Below are positions 35,326-43,408 of a stretch of 64,000 bases of DNA, in pieces. Position 1 is the stretch's first letter. Every line of letters starts with the position of its first letter. The notes under the pieces were generated by a model, which did not search any database, was not told the DNA's origin, and saw only the letters and a program-made list of their open reading frames with translations. The stretch is from Chryseobacterium sp. StRB126 (GTDB lineage: Bacteria > Bacteroidota > Bacteroidia > Flavobacteriales > Weeksellaceae), in NCBI RefSeq assembly GCF_000829375.1, contig NZ_AP014624.1, forward strand, positions 4,154,001-4,218,000, read 5' to 3'. The position numbers and the translations under genes are program-made.

Positions 35326-37565
35326 AACTTATAGTACACTCCCACTCTTACTCCAAACGGACTTCCCGGTGTGTAGGTGAGATCTGTAATAGGCTCTGCT
35401 TCTCCTTTCAACTGGGTTTCTGTGGCAAACTGGGCTTCATTCCATTTTACATTGAACAGGTTGTTGATCTGAATATTAGCGCCCCATTTCTGACGGTTGT
35501 AAGACAATACCAGATCATTAACGAAGTAAGCCTTCGTCTTGATACTGTTGTTTTCAACTGCTGGCCTTTCTCCAAGATAACGGTATTGTAGTCCTAAAGA
35601 AAAGCCATTTAGAAAGTCCCAATTTACAGATCCTGTACTGGTAACTACCGGTGCTAATGGGATATAATCCTGTCCTTTTTCTTCTTCTATAAATCTGGCA
35701 TGAGAATAATTGATATCTGCATTCAGATAGAAGTTTTCCAATGGCTGAAAACGGATTCCCAGATCAGCTCCAAAACGTCTTGATTTTCCGGATGGCTCTA
35801 CTACAGCATCATCTCCTACATATACAAATTCCTGCTGAAGATCCATATACCATACAGTTGGTGTAATAATCAATGATTTGAATGGATGTAATCTTACTCC
35901 GAAATCTGCCCCAATGGAATAAGGAAGAGTATTTTCGTTTTTATTGGTAACCACTACCCTCATATCATTGGAATGAAACCCCATTCCCGTTTTCAGAAAC
36001 CACATTACATTATCGCTCTGAGCATAGGAGAAATTCAGTTTAGGACTCACTCTGGTTGCTTCTTTTGATTGTCCGGCAGGTAATTCAGGATCCAGCAGAT
36101 TATGCATATTAAAGATAAAGTGATCTACTCTTACTGCCGGGTTGATGGTCCACTTTCCGGTTTTCCATACCAAACCTGAATAGGCATGAAGATTCGTTTC
36201 TGTTCCATTTACATCAGAAAGTTTGTCAAGCAACATATCTCTATGATAAACATGGTTCAATTGTAAAGTATTGATATCATCATTTCTTAGACCGATTCCT
36301 GAAACCCAGTTTAATGAACTGTTAGGCAAAGAAAAACTTTTAGTATATTTTACTTCTGCACCATAGATATTTCTTCCGTCAGTCTGCTGAATTTCATCTC
36401 CTTTATCTTTGTCTTTTAAATAAAATGTAAAATCAGAATACAGATTGAAGTTATATTTTGAATAAAAAGCCATCGCATCAATTTGTTCAGACGGTGAAAT
36501 AATATGCTTAAAATTCATCTGTAAATTAGTTCTGGAAGTTTTACCGCCTTCCGTAGGATCTACACTTCCCCATCTGCCGATGATTCCTTCATCAACCGCA
36601 CGTTCCGGAATCTGTCCCGAAGCATTCCACGAGGAATTGAATGTTGAGAACTGAATATTGAAGTAGTCATTATCGGTAAGCCATTGGTTGTATTTCCCGA
36701 AAATATTGACCCTGTTGAAGTTCTGTTTTACATCAAAAGGTCCGTCGGTATAATTGTATTCAGCAGCGATATAAGCATTTTTTCTTCCCAGATCATCATG
36801 CAGAATATTGAACATTCCCAATATTCTTTTGGAGTTGAATGATCCGCCTTCAAGTTTAATCATACTATTTTTCAATCCATTATAGGTTTGAAAATCAACA
36901 TATCCAGCAGTATTGAAGTCTCCACGGTCCATATAATAGGCTCCTTTTCCAAAATCGATATTGTTTACCGTTTCAGGAATTACGAAGTGAAGATCGGAAT
37001 ATCCCTGTCCATGAGCATGAGATACAATATTCACAGGCATTCCGTCTACATTCACGCTTACATCTGTTCCATGATCGGCATCAAACCCTCTTAAAAATAA
37101 TTGTTCAGCCTTTCCGCCTCCGGCGTGTTGTGCAATAAACAGTCCCGGTACTTTTCTCAATAAATCCTGTGCTGAATTAACAGGGAATTTATTCAGATCC
37201 ACTTTAGTAATGGCTGATAAAAAAGAACTGTGATTAATGGCGACTTCTGATATCTGGAAAGGTTTATGCTGTAAAAAAACAACTTTATTTTTATCGCCCT
37301 CATTGGTAACAACCCATTTTGCCTCATCATAGCCCTGACGACTGATAACCAATGTATCTGGGAGTGATGAGACAGGAATTGCAAAAGTACCGTCTGTTCC
37401 TGTGTGAGTATGGCTATTTCCGTGGCCATATTTTACCAATACATCTGCAATTGGAAATTGATCATCGGCATCTTTGATTAACATCTGTTTTTCCGTTTCC
37501 TGCGCCATCATTTTTCCACTAAATGCCATGACAAGAAAAGCAGCTGCTATTTTAGTTATTTTCAT
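35322..37565 (-). CDS. TonB-dependent receptor with His-rich plug, putative nickel receptor
   Basis: The 747-residue protein has a signal peptide ending 'KMMAQE'. A carboxypeptidase-like beta-sandwich ('IADVLVKYGHGNSHTHTGTD') is followed by the plug ('NSAQDLLRKVPGLFIAQHAGG', then 'LRGFDADHGTDVSVNVDGMP') and a 22-strand barrel ending in aromatic 'VGVYYKF'. Histidines cluster at HGNSHTHTG, DADHGTD and SHAHGQGYSDLH, a pattern that suits a transition-metal substrate. It is the last gene of the urease run, so outer-membrane nickel uptake is the best inference. The receptor family is secure; the metal is not. Confidence 0.93.
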   Translation of the reverse strand: MKITKIAAAFLVMAFSGKMMAQETEKQMLIKDADDQFPIADVLVKYGHGNSHTHTGTDGTFAIPVSSLPDTLVISRQGYDEAKWVVTNEGDKNKVVFLQHKPFQISEVAINHSSFLSAITKVDLNKFPVNSAQDLLRKVPGLFIAQHAGGGKAEQLFLRGFDADHGTDVSVNVDGMPVNIVSHAHGQGYSDLHFVIPETVNNIDFGKGAYYMDRGDFNTAGYVDFQTYNGLKNSMIKLEGGSFNSKRILGMFNILHDDLGRKNAYIAAEYNYTDGPFDVKQNFNRVNIFGKYNQWLTDNDYFNIQFSTFNSSWNASGQIPERAVDEGIIGRWGSVDPTEGGKTSRTNLQMNFKHIISPSEQIDAMAFYSKYNFNLYSDFTFYLKDKDKGDEIQQTDGRNIYGAEVKYTKSFSLPNSSLNWVSGIGLRNDDINTLQLNHVYHRDMLLDKLSDVNGTETNLHAYSGLVWKTGKWTINPAVRVDHFIFNMHNLLDPELPAGQSKEATRVSPKLNFSYAQSDNVMWFLKTGMGFHSNDMRVVVTNKNENTLPYSIGADFGVRLHPFKSLIITPTVWYMDLQQEFVYVGDDAVVEPSGKSRRFGADLGIRFQPLENFYLNADINYSHARFIEEEKGQDYIPLAPVVTSTGSVNWDFLNGFSLGLQYRYLGERPAVENNSIKTKAYFVNDLVLSYNRQKWGANIQINNLFNVKWNEAQFATETQLKGEAEPITDLTYTPGSPFGVRVGVYYKF

Positions 37566-37761
37566 TTTTTGTTTTGTTATATTAGAAATTAGATGAGAGA
37601 TAAGAGACAGGAAGTTTTTAGTCTTGAAAATGAATAGTCAATTTCGCTTCGCAAGTCATTGGTGAATTGTCAGTGAATAAATAACAACCTTGAACTTTAA
37701 ACATTAAACATTTGCTCTCTCTACTCTCCCCCCAAAAACTCTAGAATTCTCAAACCCAAGC
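37566..37761. repeat. Spacer with degenerate repeats
   Basis: This 196-base spacer holds no gene. It has GTCAATTTCGCTTCGCAAGTCA near 37635 and a CTCTCTACTCTCC/AAAACTCTAGAATTCTC run near 37709-37755, both resembling stretches elsewhere in the window. Confidence 0.4.
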
Positions 37762-38649
37762 CTATTCTTTAGCTTTAAGAAATATCTTTTGAATTAAAAG
37801 AGTGATCCACGTTCCGGCTACAAACGGGAAAGTGAAGACTCCACCTACTGCATCCAGACAGTGGTTATCGATTAAAAGATCATCAATAGCTATTGTTAAA
37901 AGAACCGCGATCAGCACCCATAAACCATCTGTTTTTTTAACTCCTGAAAATACAATAGCTGAAAGAACAGCATTGAATCCAAATAATCCCATATGAATTT
38001 CTTTGATTGGTTCTCCATTGAACTGCGATAATCCGGCACCAAGAATAGAGGCGACCAATCCATATAAAGCTGCTATTGGTGAACTGATAAAAACAGCAAC
38101 GAAGAAAATCATCCCTGAAATTACTCCACCCTGAAATATAACTTCACCAAAACCATTGGTACAGGTAAGGAAATCATCATATTTTGAAGGAACCACCTCA
38201 GCACTCAGCATTACAGATGGTGGAATATGGGTAAAATGGTGTAATGCAAACACCAATATCCATGTAATGATAATGAAAGGAAAGGTAAACACCGGAATTT
38301 TCTTTTGAATAAAGAAATGCTGAATAACAGCGGCCAATGCTCCGCCTAAAATGATAAGGGTCCAAATCAATAAGGTTGTATCAAACAGAAAAGCTAATGC
38401 TACCCCTACCAATGCGGCACTAAAGCCATATAATCCGGCATTGATTTCAGATTGATCATATTTAAGCTTCATGGCTGTAAAGGTTCCGGCTGCCGTTGAA
38501 AGCAAAACTGCTACACCGCACTGCCAACTTCCCATAAAGATTCCTATCAAAAACAAAAGCCCGGTCCATCTGTTTTCCTGCAGCATAATCTGCCCTATTC
38601 CTTTTAAAATATTATCTAAAAAAGGTAGTTTTTTGAAAAATTCGTTCAT
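37762..38649 (-). CDS. Urea transporter (UT family)
   Basis: The 295-residue membrane protein shows the two-fold repeated UT signatures: 'NAGLYGFSAALVGVALAF' with 'PVFTFPFIIITW', and 'MGLFGFNAVLSAIVFSG' with 'VFTFPFVAGTW'. About ten hydrophobic segments are visible. UT proteins let urea pass the inner membrane by facilitated diffusion. The gene is inside the urease run, between the receptor and the UreH-like permease, which fits delivery of the substrate. Confidence 0.92.
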   Translation of the reverse strand: MNEFFKKLPFLDNILKGIGQIMLQENRWTGLLFLIGIFMGSWQCGVAVLLSTAAGTFTAMKLKYDQSEINAGLYGFSAALVGVALAFLFDTTLLIWTLIILGGALAAVIQHFFIQKKIPVFTFPFIIITWILVFALHHFTHIPPSVMLSAEVVPSKYDDFLTCTNGFGEVIFQGGVISGMIFFVAVFISSPIAALYGLVASILGAGLSQFNGEPIKEIHMGLFGFNAVLSAIVFSGVKKTDGLWVLIAVLLTIAIDDLLIDNHCLDAVGGVFTFPFVAGTWITLLIQKIFLKAKE

Positions 38650-38819
38650 AGTTTTTTTATTATATTAATGATTGTAGTTAGGTTGGAGATGCAGATTTTT
38701 GAATGTCAATGTTCAATTTTGTTTCGCTATTGAATAATGAAATACCAATCATCAGTGAAACGATGATAACCTTAAATAGTTCCACTCGCAACCCCCAAAA
38801 CCCGCAACCCGTACCTTGT

Positions 38820-39521
38820 TTACCATCCCAGGAAGACCATTCCAACTCCGCATACTGTCACGACAGCACCGCTCACTACCCCCATGTATCTTTCCAGTTT
38901 TTCAGTATTGAATAAAGTTGAATAGCCGTAACGTCCCAAAAGAACCATTCCCAGCATTGTTAAAACAGTAGTAACAGTGAATGACGTTACCAGAACAGCA
39001 ATTTCAGACATAGAATGTTTTACTCCTGAATAGAATAATAAAGGAATTAATGGTTCACTCGGTCCCATTACAAAGATCATAAAAAGGACGAGTGGGGTTA
39101 CTTTTATTCTTGTTTGAGGCATTACCACTTCACTGTGATTGTGTTCATATACATAAACATCATCGCCCATCACATCAAAATGTTTGTGAGGCTTATTTCT
39201 GATCGCCTGAATAAGACCATAAACCAGATAAACTCCACCAAAGATCAGTAATGCCCATCCAGAGAAATTACCTCTGATATCCTGAAACCAAGAAATTTTA
39301 TTCAGCTGCCAGCCTAGAAACACACCAATAAAACCAAGGATGAGAGAACTCAGAACATGCCCAAGACCGCAAACGACTGTTAATATTGCGGTTTTCATTC
39401 CGCTCCATTTTTTAGATTTTGAAATCACAATGAAGGGCAGATAATGATCCGGCCCTGAGGCGGTATGTATAAAACTTATTGAAACGGCACTTAAGAGTAA
39501 TGCCCAAACTGTACTATCCAT
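38820..39521 (-). CDS. UreH/HupE-type putative nickel permease
   Basis: The 233-residue membrane protein has 'SISFIHTASGPDHYLPFI', matching the HxxGPDH motif of the UreH/NiCoT-related family, and six to seven hydrophobic segments. A His-rich loop (KPHKHFDVMGDD..EHNHSE, about residues 112-132) separates the two halves. These proteins are thought to move nickel for urease assembly. The adjacent ureD and urea transporter support that. Cobalt or nickel efflux is also possible for relatives. Confidence 0.85.
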   Translation of the reverse strand: MDSTVWALLLSAVSISFIHTASGPDHYLPFIVISKSKKWSGMKTAILTVVCGLGHVLSSLILGFIGVFLGWQLNKISWFQDIRGNFSGWALLIFGGVYLVYGLIQAIRNKPHKHFDVMGDDVYVYEHNHSEVVMPQTRIKVTPLVLFMIFVMGPSEPLIPLLFYSGVKHSMSEIAVLVTSFTVTTVLTMLGMVLLGRYGYSTLFNTEKLERYMGVVSGAVVTVCGVGMVFLGW

Positions 39522-39547
39522 TTTCTATTTTTAATTCCTTTTTTTAA

Positions 39548-39625
39548 GTTTTGGCTAAAGCCAGTGGAAGGTTTCTTTTTATTTGCGCGGGCTAAAGCCC
39601 GCTTCTATTGAATATTATTCTCGCA
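39548..39625. repeat. REP-like element, GCGGGCTAAAGCCCGC
   Basis: TGGCTAAAGCCA (39552-39563) is followed by GCGGGCTAAAGCCCGC (39587-39602), both perfect palindromes. Related copies lie at 49021-49100 (partial) and 63803-63907. The next 70 bases resemble the CGCAGATTTTG-type repeat. Confidence 0.7.
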
Positions 39626-39700
39626 GATTTTGTAGATTACGCTGATGATTGAGTATAAATTCGGCAAGAGAACCTGCTTAATCGGCTCAATCAGCAAACG
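39617..39700. repeat. Degenerate 'CGCAGATTTTGTAGATTACG' repeat
   Basis: The run CGCAGATTTTGTAGATTACGCTGATG and the later GCTTAATCGGCTCAATCAGC resemble stretches at 32783 and 56420. It fills the spacer between the UreH-like gene and ureD. Confidence 0.5.
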
Positions 39701-39718
39701 ACTGAAAGTGTTCGTCCC

Positions 39719-39751
39719 AGCCTTGTCAAGGTTTTAAACCTTGACAAGGCT
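39719..39751. terminator. 33-base near-perfect palindrome after ureD
   Basis: AGCCTTGTCAAGGTTT and its exact complement AAACCTTGACAAGGCT flank a single T. It lies 16 bases after the ureD stop on the minus strand and could attenuate or end transcription into the transporter genes. No T run follows on the minus strand, so classic termination is uncertain. Confidence 0.5.
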
Positions 39752-39766
39752 TTAGCTTTTCCTTTT

Positions 39767-40555
39767 TTACTTTAGTGACCAAAGAATCTCCTGAACATGA
39801 AGAAAGAAATTGTACATCAATTCTCCACCATGTCCTAAAGCTCTTACTACAAAACCATTATCTTCCATAGCAGACACCCCTACTTCCATCTCTTCAATAT
39901 GCTGAGCTGCAGCTTCAACAATCTCTTCAACTAAGCTATTTTTATCTACATTTTCTTTTGTACTGTAAAAGATCAGCGTTCCCTGGTGGGTATACTGTTC
40001 CAGATTACCGATACTGCTAATCGGGATCAGGTCAGGCTGGATCACCACATTGTCTTTTACTACCAACTTATTATTGTGATAGATTTCCATAAGATTCTGG
40101 AAACGTCTCAGCTTGAAAACCTCTCCATAATGCTTTCTTCCGCAGGTAATAATTTCACTGATGATGATCTGGCTGTTTTTTCCGATATGAACATTCGCTT
40201 TACTTTTAAAGTTAGAATCTTCATGCGGAACAATTGGGTGAGGAACGTAGGCAAAAGAGGTTTCATCCTCCATGGTTACATTCAGTTCCTGAACAGCCTT
40301 ATCTTTCATATTGAAAAGCCTCTGATATGACTGTGATTGCAGTTGAAGAGAAGATCCTTTTTCTAGGGCTACATCCAAATGATAATGGTCTCCATCCAAG
40401 ATTCCCGGAGAGGAGCTCATCACCATCTGATACAGTTTCTTATCACTTTTTCTCTGCCCTACAGAAACCACTCTGAAAGGCAGTGAAACGTAAAGATCCT
40501 TCACATATGATTCTCCGCCTTTAAATCCTGCGATAATTTTTAAACGACTGTCCAT
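39767..40555 (-). CDS. ureD: Urease accessory protein UreD
   Basis: The 262-residue protein has family motifs 'PFRVVSVGQ', 'SSSPGILDGDHYHLDVALEKG', 'LQSQSYQRLFNM' and 'YVPHPIVPHEDSNF'. UreD docks on the urease apoprotein first and recruits the UreF-UreG complex for nickel delivery. The start directly abuts the ureG stop. Downstream spacing before the UreH-like gene is 245 bases and contains repeats and a palindrome. Confidence 0.95.
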   Translation of the reverse strand: MDSRLKIIAGFKGGESYVKDLYVSLPFRVVSVGQRKSDKKLYQMVMSSSPGILDGDHYHLDVALEKGSSLQLQSQSYQRLFNMKDKAVQELNVTMEDETSFAYVPHPIVPHEDSNFKSKANVHIGKNSQIIISEIITCGRKHYGEVFKLRRFQNLMEIYHNNKLVVKDNVVIQPDLIPISSIGNLEQYTHQGTLIFYSTKENVDKNSLVEEIVEAAAQHIEEMEVGVSAMEDNGFVVRALGHGGELMYNFFLHVQEILWSLK

Positions 40556-41194
40556 TTATCTTACTAGGTTCGGTTCTTCAATTTCTTCTAAAAGAGCGTA
40601 TTTTTTAATCCATCCGATCACTTTATCCAGTCCTTCATCTGTTTTAAGATTGGTGAAAACAAAAGGATTTCCTTTTCTCATTCTTCTGGCATCATTCTCC
40701 ATTACTTCAAGGCTGGCTCCTACATAAGGGGCAAGGTCAATTTTGTTGATGATTAGTAAATCTGATCTTGTAATACCAGGCCCACCTTTTCTAGGAATTT
40801 TTTCTCCTTCTGCAACGTCAATAATGAAGATGGTAACATCGGCTAGGTCCGGGCTGAAGGTTGCAGAAAGGTTATCACCTCCACTTTCAATAAGAACTAA
40901 TTCAATTTCAGGGAAACGTGCTGCCAGTTCATCTACAGCTTCCAAGTTCATACTGGCATCTTCACGAATGGCTGTGTGAGGACAGCCTCCTGTTTCTACT
41001 CCGATAATTCTGTCGTGAGGAAGAAGACTGTTTTTAGCCATAAACTCAGCATCTTCTTTCGTATAAATATCATTGGTAATAACTCCAAGATCATATTTCC
41101 CGAATAACTTTCTGCTTAAACGTTCTAATAATGCGGTTTTACCTGATCCTACAGGGCCTGCTACTCCTACTTTTATATATTTTCTGTTTTCCAT
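40556..41194 (-). CDS. ureG: Urease accessory GTPase UreG
   Basis: ATG 41194 (212 residues) is preferred; the ORF's longer GTG start is unlikely. It has a P-loop '[12 protein letters not shown]', the nickel-binding CPH motif in '[11 protein letters not shown]', switch motif '[17 protein letters not shown]' and base motif 'INKIDLAPY'. UreG hydrolyses GTP to drive nickel insertion and carbamylation of the active-site lysine. It sits between ureF and ureD. The 150-base spacer before it contains degenerate repeats. Confidence 0.97.
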   Translation of the reverse strand: MENRKYIKVGVAGPVGSGKTALLERLSRKLFGKYDLGVITNDIYTKEDAEFMAKNSLLPHDRIIGVETGGCPHTAIREDASMNLEAVDELAARFPEIELVLIESGGDNLSATFSPDLADVTIFIIDVAEGEKIPRKGGPGITRSDLLIINKIDLAPYVGASLEVMENDARRMRKGNPFVFTNLKTDEGLDKVIGWIKKYALLEEIEEPNLVR

Positions 41195-41209
41195 TTTGTT
41201 AAATTTCAC

Positions 41210-41344
41210 TTTGTTTGTTGTTGTTTTAACGCCAAGAGCGCTAAGATTTTTGATTGATTGAGGATTTTTTAAGATCGCAAGGGCATTTCACTCAGCAAAG
41301 GATATTTGCATTCTGATTATTTACCCTTTTATCTCTTTAGCCTT
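41210..41344. repeat. Degenerate repeat between ureF and ureG
   Basis: ACGCCAAGAGCGCTAAGATTTTTG followed by AGATCGCAAGGGCATTTC looks like the Bacteroidota 'ACGCAAAGACGCAAAG' repeat. It separates ureG from ureF and has no gene. Confidence 0.4.
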
Positions 41345-42046
41345 TTATGACATATAAAGTCTTGAATACAATCTTTCATGCTGCATACATCGGATGTCAA
41401 AGGCTGTATTACAAAGTCCTACCATATCTCGGTCCAGTTCTATGGTTTCCCCAACTGTTTTTTCCATAACCGGATACAAGGCAAATAGAATGTCTTGTCC
41501 ATCCAGTTGCCCCAGTGGTACCAGCTTTACAGCATTGGTAATCATTCCGGCAACTGAGGTATAATAAAATCCCAATAATGCTTCGTATAAAGGAATGCTC
41601 ATTAAATAAGCATAGACTCCAAATACAATACAGTAATGAGAATTTGCCTCCTTGTTTTGAATGGCTTTTTCAAATGCTTCCATCAACGGAAAATTTTCTC
41701 TTCTTTTGAAGATTTTAATCAGCCTTAATCCTAATTTCTGGCTGGCCTGACGGATTTCCTTAGGACATTTTATGGCATTACATTCATTGTCAAGATTCAA
41801 AAGAGTCTTTAAATCTCCTTTTTCAGCTGCTTCATAAGCCAGTTTCGCAAATGCTCCGTCATTGAATTTAAGGTTGTACTGAAGCATGTTTTGCACAAAC
41901 TCTTTGGCTGTCTCTGCATTATGAACAATCCTTTCCTGTACATAAGTTTCAAGCCCATTGGAGTGGGTATAACCACCGATGGGAAGAGTGGGATCTGCAA
42001 GGTGAAGAAGCCCTGATAAAAAATTGATGTTCATAGTATTATTCAT
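41345..42046 (-). CDS. ureF: Urease accessory protein UreF
   Basis: The 233-residue protein carries 'LADPTLPIGGYTHSNGLETYV', the UreF hallmark. Later motifs 'SVAGMITNAVKLVPLGQLDGQ' fit as well. UreF works with UreD and UreG as the activation gatekeeper. It overlaps ureE by 8 bases, showing tight coupling. A 150-base repeat-bearing spacer separates it from ureG. Confidence 0.95.
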   Translation of the reverse strand: MNNTMNINFLSGLLHLADPTLPIGGYTHSNGLETYVQERIVHNAETAKEFVQNMLQYNLKFNDGAFAKLAYEAAEKGDLKTLLNLDNECNAIKCPKEIRQASQKLGLRLIKIFKRRENFPLMEAFEKAIQNKEANSHYCIVFGVYAYLMSIPLYEALLGFYYTSVAGMITNAVKLVPLGQLDGQDILFALYPVMEKTVGETIELDRDMVGLCNTAFDIRCMQHERLYSRLYMS

Positions 42047-42548
42047 CTTTTGGAGCAGCCATTTTTAAGATTTTGGTAAAAATTGTGGAACCAAGACTTC
42101 CATGTCCGTGAGGTTCTACATTGGATTTTAGGAGATTAAGCAGTTTTACGGATTGTTTTTCCGGTTTAAAGCCACTTGCTTCCAGCCATCTGAACATGGG
42201 CATTTCAAAAGGAAGCAGTACTTTATTATCCTGAATAAAAAGCGGAATATGTTTATTTCCGATTTCGTAGCATACTGTTCCCATTTCCAATAAAGATCCG
42301 GGAACCATTACAATCGCATCTGTTTCCAGAACATTGATTACTATTACTTTTTCTGCATCCTCAAAAAGAATATCTCCTTCGCGCAAACGTTGGCCTTCTT
42401 TTAGAAATTTGATGGCAACATCTACCCCGTTTCTGGTTCTTTTACGTTGGATTCTTTTCGTAGTTTCAAACCATTCCAGATCCAGATAATCAATATTCTT
42501 TTCTGTAGGATTTTCGTTGAGATTGCCTATGGTTTTATTAATGATCAT
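42039..42548 (-). CDS. ureE: Urease accessory metallochaperone UreE
   Basis: ATG 42548 gives 169 residues beginning 'MIINKTIGNLNENPTEKN'; the longer open frame starts in the preceding gene. The N-terminal domain has 'LDLEWFETTKRIQRKRTRNG', and the metal-binding region is followed by 'PHGHGSLGSTIFTKIL'. The C-terminus is not His-rich, unlike Klebsiella UreE, so stored nickel is probably low. It overlaps the beta-barrel gene by 11 bases and ureF by 8. Confidence 0.92.
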   Translation of the reverse strand: MIINKTIGNLNENPTEKNIDYLDLEWFETTKRIQRKRTRNGVDVAIKFLKEGQRLREGDILFEDAEKVIVINVLETDAIVMVPGSLLEMGTVCYEIGNKHIPLFIQDNKVLLPFEMPMFRWLEASGFKPEKQSVKLLNLLKSNVEPHGHGSLGSTIFTKILKMAAPKDE

Positions 42549-43188
42549 TTTTAGCCGATTTTTTTCTGAAGTCAAAGTTTTTAGAAATACCAACCCCGAA
42601 TGTTGAACCACTGATTCCTGCTACATAGCTTTTTGTCCAGCCTTCTTCTTTTGTTTTAGTCTGAAGCATTGAAAGTTCTGCAAACTTGAATTTCAGAGCC
42701 CAGCCTCCTCCTAATAAAATTCCGATCAAAGGATAAGCACGAAGACGGAACCCATTAAAATTCTGCATGGCATCAGCCGTTGTTGCCTGCTGCTGCCCCC
42801 AAACATAATGAGCATCGATCTGCCCGATCAGGACAAAGTACTTTCCAAGCATTAATGATGGGCTATACCAAATTCCGGCCTCATTCTGCTTGTATACAAC
42901 ATTATGATTCACAGAGTTTTGAGAGTAAGCATAATTAACTCCAATAAGATCATTATTATTGATAAAATATCCTACTCCTAATGGTGCACTGGAAATGGTA
43001 CTGCTACTGTTTGTTGGTGTAGTAACCTTTGAGTAATCCAATGAACCATACACCATAAATTGCCCTTTCGGTCCGTCTTCATCGCTCTTCAGCCTGTGCC
43101 CTCCTAAAAACTGAGCACTTACATTGCCTGAAAACAAAGAGATTCCGGCTACAGCAAGAGAAAAAACTGTTTTATTTAAATATTTCAT
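42538..43188 (-). CDS. Small outer-membrane beta-barrel inside the urease operon
   Basis: The 216-residue protein has a signal peptide ending 'GNVSAQ'. Many alternating strands follow ('FMVYGSLDYSKVTTP', 'LGVGYFINNNDLIGVNYAYS', 'RLRAYPLIGILLGGGWALKF'), and it ends with a strand 'TFGVGISKNFDFRKK'. This is the layout of an eight-stranded OmpA/OmpW-like barrel. It lies between ureC and ureE and overlaps the ureE start by 11 bases, so it is cotranslated. A role in letting urea or nickel cross the outer membrane is an attractive inference, but it is not part of the standard urease set. Confidence 0.82.
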   Translation of the reverse strand: MKYLNKTVFSLAVAGISLFSGNVSAQFLGGHRLKSDEDGPKGQFMVYGSLDYSKVTTPTNSSSTISSAPLGVGYFINNNDLIGVNYAYSQNSVNHNVVYKQNEAGIWYSPSLMLGKYFVLIGQIDAHYVWGQQQATTADAMQNFNGFRLRAYPLIGILLGGGWALKFKFAELSMLQTKTKEEGWTKSYVAGISGSTFGVGISKNFDFRKKSAKNDH

Positions 43189-43238
43189 TCTAAACTTTGT
43201 TCTATAATTGTTTTACATTCTATTGGGATAAGCTTTAA

Positions 43239-43399
43239 ATAAAGAGAGTGTCTGAAAATGTCATTCTGACGAAGGAAGGATCTCCTTGATAATCCCATTG
43301 AGATTCTTCACTACATTTCAGAACTTCGTTCGCAGACCTTCAGTCTGTGTTCAGAATGACAAAAGCCAAATAGTTTTAGTTTCCAGACACTCTCCTTTA
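43239..43399. repeat. 160-base element with inverted ends between ureC and the barrel gene
   Basis: The ends are inverted copies of about 18 bases (TAAAGAGAGTGTCTGAAAA, and TTCCAGACACTCTCCTTTA). Inside lies a second inverted pair, TGTCATTCTGA (43259) and TCAGAATGACA (43350). The middle has GAAGGAAGGATCTCCTTGA. It looks like a non-coding MITE-type unit or a Chryseobacterium-style dispersed repeat. It does not interrupt a gene. Confidence 0.65.
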
Positions 43400-43408
43400 A
43401 GATTTACC

